Shown: positions 8,549 through 16,749 of the stretch, in pieces
How the letters are laid out: each line of letters opens with the position of its first letter
Position numbering within the stretch: the stretch's first letter is position 1
Source of the DNA: Methanocella paludicola SANAE
GTDB taxonomy: Archaea; Halobacteriota; Methanocellia; Methanocellales; Methanocellaceae
Reading direction: 5' to 3'
DNA: 64,000 bases
Assembly (NCBI RefSeq): GCF_000011005.1
Contig: NC_013665.1
Span: forward strand, 2,333,501-2,397,500
The notes under the pieces: generated by a model
Told to the model about the DNA's origin: nothing
What the model saw: the letters and a program-made list of their open reading frames with translations, nothing else
Database searches by the model: none
Translations under genes and position numbers: made by a program

Positions 8549-10873
8549 CTACTCCGGAGTCCTTACGACGAACCTCTGGCCTCCGACGGTCTGATATGAC
8601 CCGGAAACAAGTTCCTTCTGGACAATATCGAACGTTAATACACTATGGCGTAAATCCTGGCCCGGCTGGGGAGTAAATGTGAACGATATCGTATAGTACA
8701 TTGCGAGATCGACCGGAAGCTCGATCCATGCGCCGGAATGCAGTATGGTAAATTTGCCGTCGTCGACGATAGTTAGGCCGTCGCTTTTACCGTCATGATC
8801 CTTCCAGTTCTGGAAGATTTCCTTATCGATGTCAAGGCCCACGGTGCCCCATTTAAAGATGGATGCGGGAAAGAGCCCGGATAATGCGATCTGCTCGTTG
8901 ACCGGCGCTATGAAAAATAGCTTGATGGACTCCGGAGGCTTCTTTTTAAATATTATTTTCTCCGGTTTTTTGTGTATCTTTGGCAAGTGTTTTTTAAATA
9001 CCTTGTTAATGGTCACATGCCCGTGCCATATGCCATTGACTTTTTCGGCGATCGTGATATTCCGCATTGCGATGTTATTGTTGTTCCTCAGATTATCCCA
9101 GAGGCTCGAGCCTTCGGGCGTCGTCATGCCGTACGGGTGAACTGTTTCCGTCTCGATGCGCGCGAGCAGGCAGAAATGGGTCCGGTCTGCGCCCATGGCA
9201 CTGTAATCCTGCGGGTTCGGAGGATACCAGTTAAAAGGTATGATAATGGAATGGCCCGGTTCTATAACGCCGATAGGCTTCCCGTCCACGGGCTCGATCC
9301 TGCCGCCCATCAAGGGCGAGGTGACCGATCCGTCCCACGGGGCAGGCCAGCCCAGTCCCGTCGATGCCTTAGCCCAGTAAAGCTTGACAACGCCCCCCTT
9401 CGTCGGCATACAGCCGCGGTTTCGAACGCGGACGTACACGATATTCAACTGCCCATGCACGGGGTTTTCATGGTCCAGGACCATCGGGCGGCCGTCGTCG
9501 GCAAAATATTCTCCGGCGTTGACCCAGATATCCTCGCTCACGTGCAGGAGCTTTGACCTTGAATCCGGCTCATCCCCGATGTCATCCGGTGAATGGCTTA
9601 TGCTGGGGTCCGCGACAGGGCCTGCGCCGGGCGGAGGATATGCGCCGAGCGAGTCCAGGATGGTACCCCTCGTACCTCGCAGCGTCGCCTCCATTGCCTT
9701 AGCCTGGCCGGCGGTGAACATTACGGCACAGCAGTCCTGTGTGGAGTCCATGTAGTTCATGAACATGTCCCCGGTCTCCGGGCTCCCCCCGGGGCAGGAC
9801 CGGTAGGGATATGCGCTGCAGGCCCCGTTCGCCGACTCGGTACACGAGACCCAGTATTCAGGGTCCCGGTATTTCAGGCTGATGGGGCATCGATAGTCGC
9901 CAGCATTAAGGTCACAATTGATACTCGTGAAAAATCTGCACTTCCCATTGATGGACTGGCCGTTGCAGCTTGTGGCCGGGTCGAAGCCGTTAAAAGGGCA
10001 ATAGCTATTCTGGTATTTTTGATTGGGCGTATCGTCCACAAAACTTTCCGCGGCATCGGAATCCTTACAGGGGTCATCATTGTCCAGGAGGTCGCCCGCG
10101 ACATGGTACAGGTTGAGCCAGTGGCCGACCTCGTGCACCAGCCTCCGGCCGCCATTGGTCCGGGGCCGGACCGTGCCGGGCTTGTTACCAAAACTACGGT
10201 AATCCATCACGATGCCATCGCATTCCCGGGGCCACCCGGGAAATGAGCCATAGCCGTAGATCTCAAACCACACGGTCCGGCCGTCGTCCGTATACGGGTA
10301 GGGATTCAGCTTACATACCCATATGTTCAGGTAACTCTCGGGCGGCCATGGGTCATGGCCGCCTGTGGCCGCGTGCTTAACGGTATCCGTATGAGGGTCG
10401 AACTGAGGGTGGTGCGGGTCGTGCGACCAGAAATCGGGAGGCGTGAATCCATCGACGGACGTCTCCGTTCTCGTGACGCCCGTGAGGCCGGACTTCGACG
10501 ACCGGCATTCCGGGTCTCTTTCCGCCAGCCGGAACTCGATGAGAGTATTTGCTGCCAGGTTAAAATAGTCGGGCACGAGGTTCCTCACGTACTGCAGGTC
10601 CGCGTTCAGCTTGTGGAAATCCCGGTTCAAGATCTCGATCTGCTTCCGGATCTGGTCATCCGAAATGTACTGTTCTTCATGGCCTTTTTGATATACCACG
10701 TGGACGACGACGGGTATTTTCATAGTCGTGATGTTCTGGTAACTGGAAAGCTTGGCATAGCTCTTCGCGAAAATATTAATGAGCTGCCTGTTTATCACGT
10801 AGGGCTTATAGATATCCAAAAGCTGCTTATGCATTTTACACGTTATACAGGATGCAAAGTCAAGTCCGGCCAT
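8549..10873 (-). CDS. M43-type (pappalysin/cytophagalysin) zinc metallopeptidase
   Basis: A 774-residue protein. The catalytic domain spans about residues 50-420 and contains the extended zinc motif HEVGHWLNLYH (about 247-257) and a Met-turn segment MFMNYMDSTQD (about 370-380), typical of family M43. Several Cys pairs lie between them. The C-terminal ~340 residues are beta-rich, with a CARDB/Ig-like stretch around VRVRNRGCMPTKGG and NNNIAMRN. No signal peptide is visible (it starts MAGLDFASCITCKMH), unusual for M43 enzymes, which are mostly secreted. The ribosome site GGGGG lies 7 nt before the ATG. It is the first gene of a probable operon with the TIR-NACHT gene. Confidence 0.85.
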   Translation of the reverse strand: MAGLDFASCITCKMHKQLLDIYKPYVINRQLINIFAKSYAKLSSYQNITTMKIPVVVHVVYQKGHEEQYISDDQIRKQIEILNRDFHKLNADLQYVRNLVPDYFNLAANTLIEFRLAERDPECRSSKSGLTGVTRTETSVDGFTPPDFWSHDPHHPQFDPHTDTVKHAATGGHDPWPPESYLNIWVCKLNPYPYTDDGRTVWFEIYGYGSFPGWPRECDGIVMDYRSFGNKPGTVRPRTNGGRRLVHEVGHWLNLYHVAGDLLDNDDPCKDSDAAESFVDDTPNQKYQNSYCPFNGFDPATSCNGQSINGKCRFFTSINCDLNAGDYRCPISLKYRDPEYWVSCTESANGACSAYPYRSCPGGSPETGDMFMNYMDSTQDCCAVMFTAGQAKAMEATLRGTRGTILDSLGAYPPPGAGPVADPSISHSPDDIGDEPDSRSKLLHVSEDIWVNAGEYFADDGRPMVLDHENPVHGQLNIVYVRVRNRGCMPTKGGVVKLYWAKASTGLGWPAPWDGSVTSPLMGGRIEPVDGKPIGVIEPGHSIIIPFNWYPPNPQDYSAMGADRTHFCLLARIETETVHPYGMTTPEGSSLWDNLRNNNNIAMRNITIAEKVNGIWHGHVTINKVFKKHLPKIHKKPEKIIFKKKPPESIKLFFIAPVNEQIALSGLFPASIFKWGTVGLDIDKEIFQNWKDHDGKSDGLTIVDDGKFTILHSGAWIELPVDLAMYYTISFTFTPQPGQDLRHSVLTFDIVQKELVSGSYQTVGGQRFVVRTPE

Positions 10874-11093
10874 GCGTATACCCCCTTAACGGCTGGTAAT
10901 CGGAATATTAAATAATTGCTTATAAAGTAATTAAATGTATTTATGACAGATAAAATTAGTTTAATTTTGAAAAAATAATCTTATAGGGAATATTTATTAA
11001 TTTCAAGCGCTTATTGTCCATTAATTATCTTCGAGTCGTGTATAGAAATCCTGCCATGAACCTGAGATAAGATAAAAGGATTGGTGAAATTGT
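10874..11093. promoter_or_regulatory. AT-rich divergent promoter region
   Basis: 220 bp between the leftward M43 peptidase gene and the rightward small-protein gene. It is strongly AT-rich with several TATA-like stretches (for example TTTATTAATTTC near 10992). A ribosome site GGTGA stands 7 nt before the small gene's ATG. No conserved operator is recognised. Both accessory operons probably start here. Confidence 0.5.
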
Positions 11094-11411
11094 ATGAGTA
11101 TAACTTGCCCACCGATGGATGGTGCCGCATTAGGCTTGCCTAAAGATGTTGCGGTTGGTATCTTTGACTTTTTAGTAGATAACGATAAGTCGCTGGATGA
11201 GGTTATAGAGGCATTGGCCCTATGCCGAAAGGTGAAAGAGCTTGAGACGTCTGAGCCGCTGGTATATAATGCGCTGATGGATATGCTGAATAAATATTTA
11301 GGGTATGTCTCGCTGGCTGTTTCGCCGGCCTCTAAGAAAGGTAGCATTGTAGGTCCAGCCGCGAAGACTAAAATTAATAAAAAGGTAAGCCGGGCAAAGA
11401 AATCTAAATAG
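11094..11411 (+). CDS. Small protein before a PqqD/radical SAM enzyme; candidate RiPP precursor
   Basis: 105 residues, no family recognised. An acidic-hydrophobic helical first two thirds (FDFLVDNDKSLDEVIEALALCRKV) is followed by a small-residue and Lys-rich tail (SPASKKGSIVGPAAKTKINKK). A clear ribosome site GGTGA precedes the ATG. The stop lies about 14 bp before the probable start of a PqqD/SPASM radical SAM protein on the same strand, the usual position of a RiPP precursor. The helical part would be the leader and the tail the modified or protein-binding part. It could equally be an unrelated small regulator. Function is unproven. Confidence 0.6.
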   Translation: MSITCPPMDGAALGLPKDVAVGIFDFLVDNDKSLDEVIEALALCRKVKELETSEPLVYNALMDMLNKYLGYVSLAVSPASKKGSIVGPAAKTKINKKVSRAKKSK

Positions 11412-11424
11412 ACGGACGGGGAGC

Positions 11425-12813
11425 ATTGCGTCACATAAAAAAGAAGTCGACTGCAATAAGCCGTTAGTCTATCCTTTTGTTACGATCCGGCCGGAGGGCA
11501 CTGGAGCCCTCCTTTTTAACTCTTTTTCGGGCATTGAGATCGAGCTAAGTCAGGATGAAACGTTAATCGCTTCATTATGTGACGGCCGTCATACGATAGA
11601 TCAAATAACCAGGGCCGTGATCAAGCATTCCGGGAAGGACGAGGATGACTCCAGAGCCTGTGTCCAGGAGACAATGGATAAGCTTTCCCGGGCGCTGGCC
11701 ATTTCGCCTCCCGGCCATAAGCTTCTATCCTATATCCTGGCCAGGCAGAACCGGGAATTTAATAAAATGGTACCGGCCCTTTCGGCGCCGAGGCAGGTCT
11801 TCTGGGAAGTGACCCATGCCTGCAACCTCCGCTGCCTCCACTGTGTAACATCGTCCGGCAGTAAGGATAATGACGAGCTGGATTCGCAGGAGGCTTTTGC
11901 GCTCATCGACAGGCTGGCAGACATGAAGGTCTTTTATCTAATAATAACGGGCGGCGAGCCGTTCCTTCGCCCGGATATCCTCGAATTGCTCCGCCATATC
12001 TCGACGAAGAACATGATGGTAAAAGTCGATACGAACGGCACGCTGATCGACGATGATGCCGTCGATGAATTATTGTCGTTGAGATTATCCAGCATACAGG
12101 TGAGCATCGACGGTATAGGCGGATCTCATGACCGCTTCAGGGGTAAAAAAGGCACGTATAAAGCAGCCTGCGGCACGATAGAACGTCTCATAAAAAAAGG
12201 TATACCTACTAATATCACGACGACGGTTACGCGCCAGAATTTGAGCGGCCTGAACGCCGTCATCGACCTCGCGGTGAGGCTCCATTGCAATGGTATTACC
12301 ATAAATCCCTTCGTGCCGGTCGGAAGGGGGCTTGATAATCAGGGGCTAAAGCTCGATGGCGAGGATTATTATCGCCTGTATCAAACGATACATACGCGGG
12401 CCCGGGAGCTTGCCGGTATAATAACTATATCCACCGACATCGGATTTACTTTCCTTTTTGAGCCCTCATTGCCGGAGATGAGGCCGGCAAAATATATGGG
12501 ATGCGGCGTGGGCTATGACACGCTGAGCATTGGGGCCGGAGGCACGGTATATCCATGCCCTTTTTTACATGAGTATCCGCTGGGGAATATCAGGGATGTG
12601 TCTTTAGAGGAAATATGGGACGACGCCAGCTTCCTTAAGTCTCTGCGGCCATTACATAAAAGAGATATGGGCGGGGAGTGCAAAAACTGTAAACATGCAT
12701 TAAGAAAGTGCACGGGCGGGTGCAGGGCTCGGGCTTACCACGAATATGGCGATCTAAAAGCGCCTGACCCGGCATGCATTTTTTCAAAAATAAAAAGCGG
12801 GGACCAACGTTAG
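11425..12813 (+). CDS. PqqD-like domain fused to radical SAM/SPASM peptide-modifying enzyme
   Basis: Reading frame 1 is open from 11389. Its first 80 codons encode a PqqD-like peptide-binding domain (YPFVTIRPEGTGALLFN, LCDGRHTIDQI). The radical SAM core follows, with CNLRCLHC (C-x3-C-x2-C), TGGEPFLRPD and QVSIDG, then a C-terminal SPASM domain with about ten Cys (CGVGYDTLSIGAGGTVYPCPF, CKNC, CTGGC). No ATG, GTG or TTG occurs in frame before GTG 11617, which would remove most of PqqD. I annotate from ATT 11425, next to GGGGAG; a frameshift from TTG 11426 is the alternative. It probably modifies the small protein encoded just upstream. The 3' end overlaps the opposing peptidase gene by 4 bp. 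Confidence 0.75.
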   Translation: MASHKKEVDCNKPLVYPFVTIRPEGTGALLFNSFSGIEIELSQDETLIASLCDGRHTIDQITRAVIKHSGKDEDDSRACVQETMDKLSRALAISPPGHKLLSYILARQNREFNKMVPALSAPRQVFWEVTHACNLRCLHCVTSSGSKDNDELDSQEAFALIDRLADMKVFYLIITGGEPFLRPDILELLRHISTKNMMVKVDTNGTLIDDDAVDELLSLRLSSIQVSIDGIGGSHDRFRGKKGTYKAACGTIERLIKKGIPTNITTTVTRQNLSGLNAVIDLAVRLHCNGITINPFVPVGRGLDNQGLKLDGEDYYRLYQTIHTRARELAGIITISTDIGFTFLFEPSLPEMRPAKYMGCGVGYDTLSIGAGGTVYPCPFLHEYPLGNIRDVSLEEIWDDASFLKSLRPLHKRDMGGECKNCKHALRKCTGGCRARAYHEYGDLKAPDPACIFSKIKSGDQR

Positions 12814-13685
12814 ATCTTGAACTCCCCGGTATCGACCCACTTCGAGTCGATGAGCGTCCACCAGTCCTGGGCCAGACCCTTGAGCACGTACTCGTATGGC
12901 AGCCACCCATAGCCTTTATCGCCCCACCCGGTGCCCCAGGAGTTCCGTATCAGGAAGGCGCCGGTCGTCTGCTTGCCGTCGGCCTCGTTCTTAATTTTCA
13001 TGCGGTCATCGTGGCCGACCGCCATGATGGCGTGACCGCCCTCGATCCTCTCGCCCTTCGACGGGTACGGGATCTTGCCGTCCTTATCGGCCTGCGAGAT
13101 GGAGCTGTACACGGTAAAGCCGAACATTGCCGGAAGGCTCGCCGCCAGGCTGGCCTTGATCTGCGAGAGCACGTCCTTTGCCGCCTTGTTGGCCGGGTCC
13201 AGGCGGACGTACTTGAGTGACTGGTAGTTCTGGGCGAACGCATAACAGAACGTAGGCGGCTCGTCGTCGAACTTCTTCACATCATAGGGCCAGTACTCTT
13301 CCGGAGGGGCCCCGAAAAGCGCCAGCGCGCCCATGGTGGTGCGTAAATACGCTCCGGTATCGCCCGACTCATGCATGAGCGTACGAGTCGCCTTATACAG
13401 GAACAGCCGGGAGGCATCGATGTGCTTCCCGAACGCCTTGCGCTCGAAGTATTCGACCATGCCCACGCCGGCGTTCGCCGTGCACGAGCCCAGTTGGCCC
13501 TGGTCCTCGATGGGCGGGCACCATTTTCTCAGGTCTACTGCATCTGGCAGCGTGCTTTCTTCAGCCTTAAGGACGCCCGCCTTGCTATAGATCGGCTTTA
13601 CCTTGTCGGTGGTCAGGGTATAATCCCTGAAGTCAGGATAGTCCGGACGCCACCCCGTCCAGTATTTACCGTTGATCGGCCTCAT
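12810..13685 (-). CDS. Papain-like cysteine peptidase (family C1A)
   Basis: A 291-residue protein. The catalytic Cys lies in EDQGQLGSCTANAG (the Q of the oxyanion hole precedes it), the His in EGGHAIMAVGHDD, and the Asn in IRNSWGTGWGDKGYGWLPY. The order and spacing fit family C1A. No signal peptide and no long inhibitory propeptide: residues 1-45 resemble the short head of archaeal/bacterial C1A proteins, so it looks cytoplasmic. It converges with the radical SAM gene (4-bp overlap). A leader-peptidase role for the neighbouring candidate RiPP is only an inference; general proteolysis is equally possible. Confidence 0.88.
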   Translation of the reverse strand: MRPINGKYWTGWRPDYPDFRDYTLTTDKVKPIYSKAGVLKAEESTLPDAVDLRKWCPPIEDQGQLGSCTANAGVGMVEYFERKAFGKHIDASRLFLYKATRTLMHESGDTGAYLRTTMGALALFGAPPEEYWPYDVKKFDDEPPTFCYAFAQNYQSLKYVRLDPANKAAKDVLSQIKASLAASLPAMFGFTVYSSISQADKDGKIPYPSKGERIEGGHAIMAVGHDDRMKIKNEADGKQTTGAFLIRNSWGTGWGDKGYGWLPYEYVLKGLAQDWWTLIDSKWVDTGEFKI

Positions 13686-13963
13686 CGTATACCTCCCAAA
13701 AGTCGCCGGATGAGCGATGCCCCCGTATGCCCATCCACTGTAAGCTATTATATTTTATTAATTACAATACAAAAAACTTTTTCCTCTACATGCGTTTTTA
13801 CAGCGCGCTCATCGGTCTCCCTCGCACGCCGCTCATTCCATATACGTCCAACCTGTTGCCCATCATTACGAAGCTGTACATTCAGCTTGAGGCGGTATTT
13901 ATGGGTCGAGGTCCTTGTATATGCCCTACGCCCCCCAAACTTTAGGAGGAGTGCCGATAATCG
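13686..13963. other. Intergenic region, no supported gene
   Basis: 278 bp between two leftward genes. The part next to 13686 holds the ribosome site (GGAGG) and an AT-rich stretch that may be the C1A peptidase promoter. A GC-richer stretch at about 13790-13945 is open on the minus strand but has no start codon and no recognisable family. I see nothing else. Confidence 0.4.
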
Positions 13964-14347
13964 TTATTTGAAGGTCTTGATGCCCATCGAGGTGAGGGCT
14001 TCCGCCGCTCTCCACCTGACGTTGAAGTCCGGGTCTTTCAGGGCCTTCTCGAGCGCCGGAGCGGAGCCGGGGTCCTTGATCTTACCGAGTGCGCAGGCGG
14101 CGCACTTCCTGACGTCCGGGCAGCAGTCCTCCAGCGCGCCGGCCAGAAATGCGGCGGCCCGCGGGTCGTTGAGCATGCCGAGCGCCTCTGCGGCACTCGC
14201 CCTTACTTCCTCATCGCCAGTGCGGAGATGCCCGGCGAGGGGTTCGATCACGTTCACATCGCCCGTAAGCCCCAGCATTTCGATGGCGACGAGCTTCAAT
14301 TCCTTGTTCTCATTGTTCGAGTCTTCAAGCCAGTCATTCATATCCAT
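13964..14347 (-). CDS. HEAT-repeat protein
   Basis: 127 residues made of about three HEAT-like alpha-helical repeats with the PBS-lyase-type pattern (GDEEVRASAAEALGMLNDPRAAAFLAGAL, then DVRKCAACALGKIKDPGSAPALEKALKD, then NVRWRAAEAL). Start chosen at 14347 because AGGAGG lies 7 nt upstream; the frame extends upstream to 14425 without a better start. Such small repeats are protein-protein scaffolds. No catalytic residues are visible. It lies alone between two AT-rich gaps, next to the peptidase and DUF5661 genes, and its partner is unknown. Confidence 0.8.
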   Translation of the reverse strand: MDMNDWLEDSNNENKELKLVAIEMLGLTGDVNVIEPLAGHLRTGDEEVRASAAEALGMLNDPRAAAFLAGALEDCCPDVRKCAACALGKIKDPGSAPALEKALKDPDFNVRWRAAEALTSMGIKTFK

Positions 14348-14659
14348 TTCCTTAACCTCCTTTTGCAGGCGATCCTTCTTATTAAGCACTCTCCTGCAAT
14401 TATACATTAAGGGCCATTTATACATATAATTTGCGGTTGTTTGTCCACAAATTTTAATTTTTTATCCTATAAGGGTTAATTAAGTGTACATTCGTATTAT
14501 TCAATTATTTGTAAGATAGCTATTAGCCAGGCAGAATTATAATTCAGGGGAGTATAAGGAATAATTTATAAAATATCGAGTTATATGTGGCTGAAAAGGG
14601 AAATAAAGGTTTATTATACGATAATATAAAATTATTAAAAAATGGCCTGATAAAAAAAG
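14348..14659. other. AT-rich intergenic region
   Basis: 312 bp, strongly AT-rich, between two leftward genes. TATA-like stretches on the minus strand near 14400-14470 probably belong to the HEAT gene promoter. No coding frame, repeat or RNA structure that I can support. Confidence 0.4.
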
Positions 14660-14938
14660 TTACTTCTTACGCCCTGCCCAGTACGCGTCCGCCTCTTCTT
14701 CCATCTTTTCGAGGCGGGTATAATAGTCGGGGAACTCGTTGAGGTGGGCGAGGGCGATCTTGCCTGTGGTCAGCGGGTCGTCGTCAGTGACGTTCGTATG
14801 GGGGTCGCGTTTGCCGTGCTCGAGCTCCACGTCCATACCCATGCGGAACTGCTCGACGTCGTACTTATCCCACTTGATGCCCAGCTTCTCGCCGATCTTT
14901 TTCGCCTGCTCCGTTGTGAACACTCGCTTTTCAGACAT
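14660..14938 (-). CDS. DUF5661 family small protein
   Basis: 92 residues that match what I recall of the DUF5661 pattern: FTTEQAKKIGEKLGIKW, then a GMDVELEHGKRDPHTNVT core and GKIALAHLNEFPDYYTRLEKME. The conserved HG, TNVT and LAHL..PDYY residues suggest a fixed function, but none is established. Soluble and charged. It lies 16 bp downstream of a lipoprotein gene on the same strand, so the two are probably cotranscribed. Confidence 0.75.
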   Translation of the reverse strand: MSEKRVFTTEQAKKIGEKLGIKWDKYDVEQFRMGMDVELEHGKRDPHTNVTDDDPLTTGKIALAHLNEFPDYYTRLEKMEEEADAYWAGRKK

Positions 14939-14954
14939 AATTAAAAATAGGCGA

Positions 14955-15362
14955 TTACCGGTAGAAGAACCCTTCGACTTTCCACACGTCGGTCTTATTC
15001 ATGGTCAGCTGCACGTTCAGCTTTGTCTTCTCGAACTGGCACTGGTACACGAACACGTTATAATCGCCTACCACTGACGCCTGAGGCGTGGGCGACCGGG
15101 ATATGTACCGCCCATACTGGCCGGACATCTGGCCGATCATCTTGTTGAAGTAGCTCTCGTTCATGGCCGCCTTCATGGAGGGGCTGAAGTTCTGCGTGAA
15201 CACGATATATTCGCCGCTGTTGAGCGCCGGGAACATCTTGTCGGCCGTCGCGTTGGCAGCGTCCATGGCGTCCTGGGGGGGCTGCACGGTTTGCGAGATG
15301 CAGCCTGCCCCGGCCGCTACGAGCATTACGATGAGGAGTAAGGCAAAAACATTATAGCGCAT
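14955..15362 (-). CDS. Lipoprotein, DUF3887-like
   Basis: 135 residues from ATG 15362, chosen because it opens with a signal peptide (MRYNVFALLLIVMLVAAGAGC) ending in a lipobox-like LVAAGAGC; the frame is open further upstream but without such a signal. The mature part has the FPALNSGEYIVFTQNFSPSMKAAM and VWKVEGFFYR pattern of DUF3887/DUF4878-like export-linked domains with a cystatin/NTF2-like fold. It probably faces the cell exterior. Transcribed away from the transglutaminase-like lipoprotein across a 71-bp gap, which suggests a shared control region. Confidence 0.75.
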   Translation of the reverse strand: MRYNVFALLLIVMLVAAGAGCISQTVQPPQDAMDAANATADKMFPALNSGEYIVFTQNFSPSMKAAMNESYFNKMIGQMSGQYGRYISRSPTPQASVVGDYNVFVYQCQFEKTKLNVQLTMNKTDVWKVEGFFYR

Positions 15363-15433
15363 GCCTGTATTGTATGGCCGCCGGCATATTAAATGTTGCC
15401 GGAAAATATTTGCCATATGCACGTTAATGGCTT

Positions 15434-16549
15434 TTGGTGGCAACGCTCATGGTATCCTGGACGAAGGCGCTCTCGATCGTTACGATCGTGATCATGTCGG
15501 CCGGCTGTATCAACCCTGGCAACCTCACTTCGGGTTCGCCGACCGTCGTTGCCGTTACGGTCGCCCCGACCGCGCCGTCAGTAACGCCAGGGACTTTGTC
15601 GTCGGGCACGATAGCTGCGTCCGGGCCAGTCCCGGAGAGCGAGGAGTGGCTCCAGAGGCACTATACCTGGGAGTACAAGGACGTCGAATGGAGGCTCGGC
15701 GCGAACATCTCGAAGACCATTTACGAGTTTTACCAGAACAAGCCCCGCGGCACGAGCCAGAACTACGCCGATTATGCGCTGACCGGCGAGGATAGGCCCT
15801 TCCTGGACGACATCACAGCACAGATAAAAAATAACGGCCAGGCGAACGGCTATACAGGGCTGGATGACGTGCAGAACGTGCTCAAGTTCGTACAATCGAT
15901 CGATTACGTGGAAGACACTGGCAGCGATTATACTCGCTATCCCCTCGAAACGCTTGTCGATGAAAAGGGCGACTGTAAAGATAAGGCCATTCTGGGGGCT
16001 GCCATGCTCCACGAGATGGGCTACGACGTAGTGCTCCTGAAGTTCCCGTCCCACATGGCCCTGGGCATTAAAGGCGGCGGAGGCCTTGAGGGCGCATACT
16101 ATGAGTACGGCGGCACGAAGTACTATTATGCGGAGACCTCGGGCCCGAACTGGGATATAGGCGACATCCCGGGTGACCTGGAGGGCCAGACGCCCGTTAT
16201 CCTTCCCATGTCGAAGAGCCCCGCCCTGGAGGCTGCGATGGACGTTATACCGGCCGGCGCCTCGGGCTACGATTCGAACTACCTGGTCTCCCTGAGGCTG
16301 AAAAATAGCGGCCCCGGCACGGCCTCTAACCTGTCCGCCCACTTCTATGCTTTAGCGCTGGACAGGGGCCAGGGCAGGATATGGGCGCATGATAAGGTCA
16401 TTTCCATCGGCGAGTACGGCGCTGGCCATTCGGGCACCGTCAATGCGACGCTTACTGTGTACTCGGGCGAGAGGACGCAGATCTACTGTGTCATCACCGG
16501 CGATAACGTGGATACGTACGAGCGTAAGAGTTCGGTCTTTTACGGATGA
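15434..16549 (+). CDS. Transglutaminase-like lipoprotein
   Basis: A 371-residue secreted protein. A signal peptide ends in the lipobox-like IVIMSAGC, followed by a Thr/Ser/Pro-rich linker to about residue 65. The transglutaminase-like core has catalytic Cys in DEKGDCKDKAILGAAML, His in KFPSHMALGIKG and an acidic residue in YYYAETSG. A C-terminal Ig/CARDB-like domain (SLRLKNSGPGTASNLSAHF) ends the protein. Start is GTG 15434; ATG 15449 is a reasonable alternative giving a shorter signal. The fold is used for proteolysis or amide transfer on surface proteins; the substrate is unknown. Confidence 0.82.
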   Translation: MVATLMVSWTKALSIVTIVIMSAGCINPGNLTSGSPTVVAVTVAPTAPSVTPGTLSSGTIAASGPVPESEEWLQRHYTWEYKDVEWRLGANISKTIYEFYQNKPRGTSQNYADYALTGEDRPFLDDITAQIKNNGQANGYTGLDDVQNVLKFVQSIDYVEDTGSDYTRYPLETLVDEKGDCKDKAILGAAMLHEMGYDVVLLKFPSHMALGIKGGGGLEGAYYEYGGTKYYYAETSGPNWDIGDIPGDLEGQTPVILPMSKSPALEAAMDVIPAGASGYDSNYLVSLRLKNSGPGTASNLSAHFYALALDRGQGRIWAHDKVISIGEYGAGHSGTVNATLTVYSGERTQIYCVITGDNVDTYERKSSVFYG

Positions 16550-16572
16550 TATATAAGCGTTAATTGTTCCGC

Positions 16573-16749
16573 TTGAGGCACTAAGCTAACAGAGTCACTA
16601 TTTTCACCACAATGGCACGGAGTTCACGAAGGCTCACAAAGATTTTTTTAAATGTAAGGGACAGAGGCCACAAAGACCGGTTCATTGGCGATAGGGCACA
16701 AAGGATACAATGGCACAATGAAATGAACAACTCACTTTTTGCCATCGTG
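16573..16749. repeat. Left part of hairpin repeat R1, ends in target duplication
   Basis: Non-coding repeat rich in CACAGAG/CACAAAG words, nearly the same sequence as 41058-41230 (repeat R2). It stops abruptly at GCCATCGTG (16741-16749), which reappears at 18031 on the other side of the insertion sequence. Together with 18031-18180 it rebuilds one full R2-like element. Confidence 0.85.

Noticed and set aside
13727-13965. Open frame on the minus strand (KYRLKLNVQLRNDG..) and a hydrophobic plus-strand frame in the gap after the C1A gene
   Set aside because: No start codon for the first, no recognisable family for either; several frames are open at once, as expected by chance.
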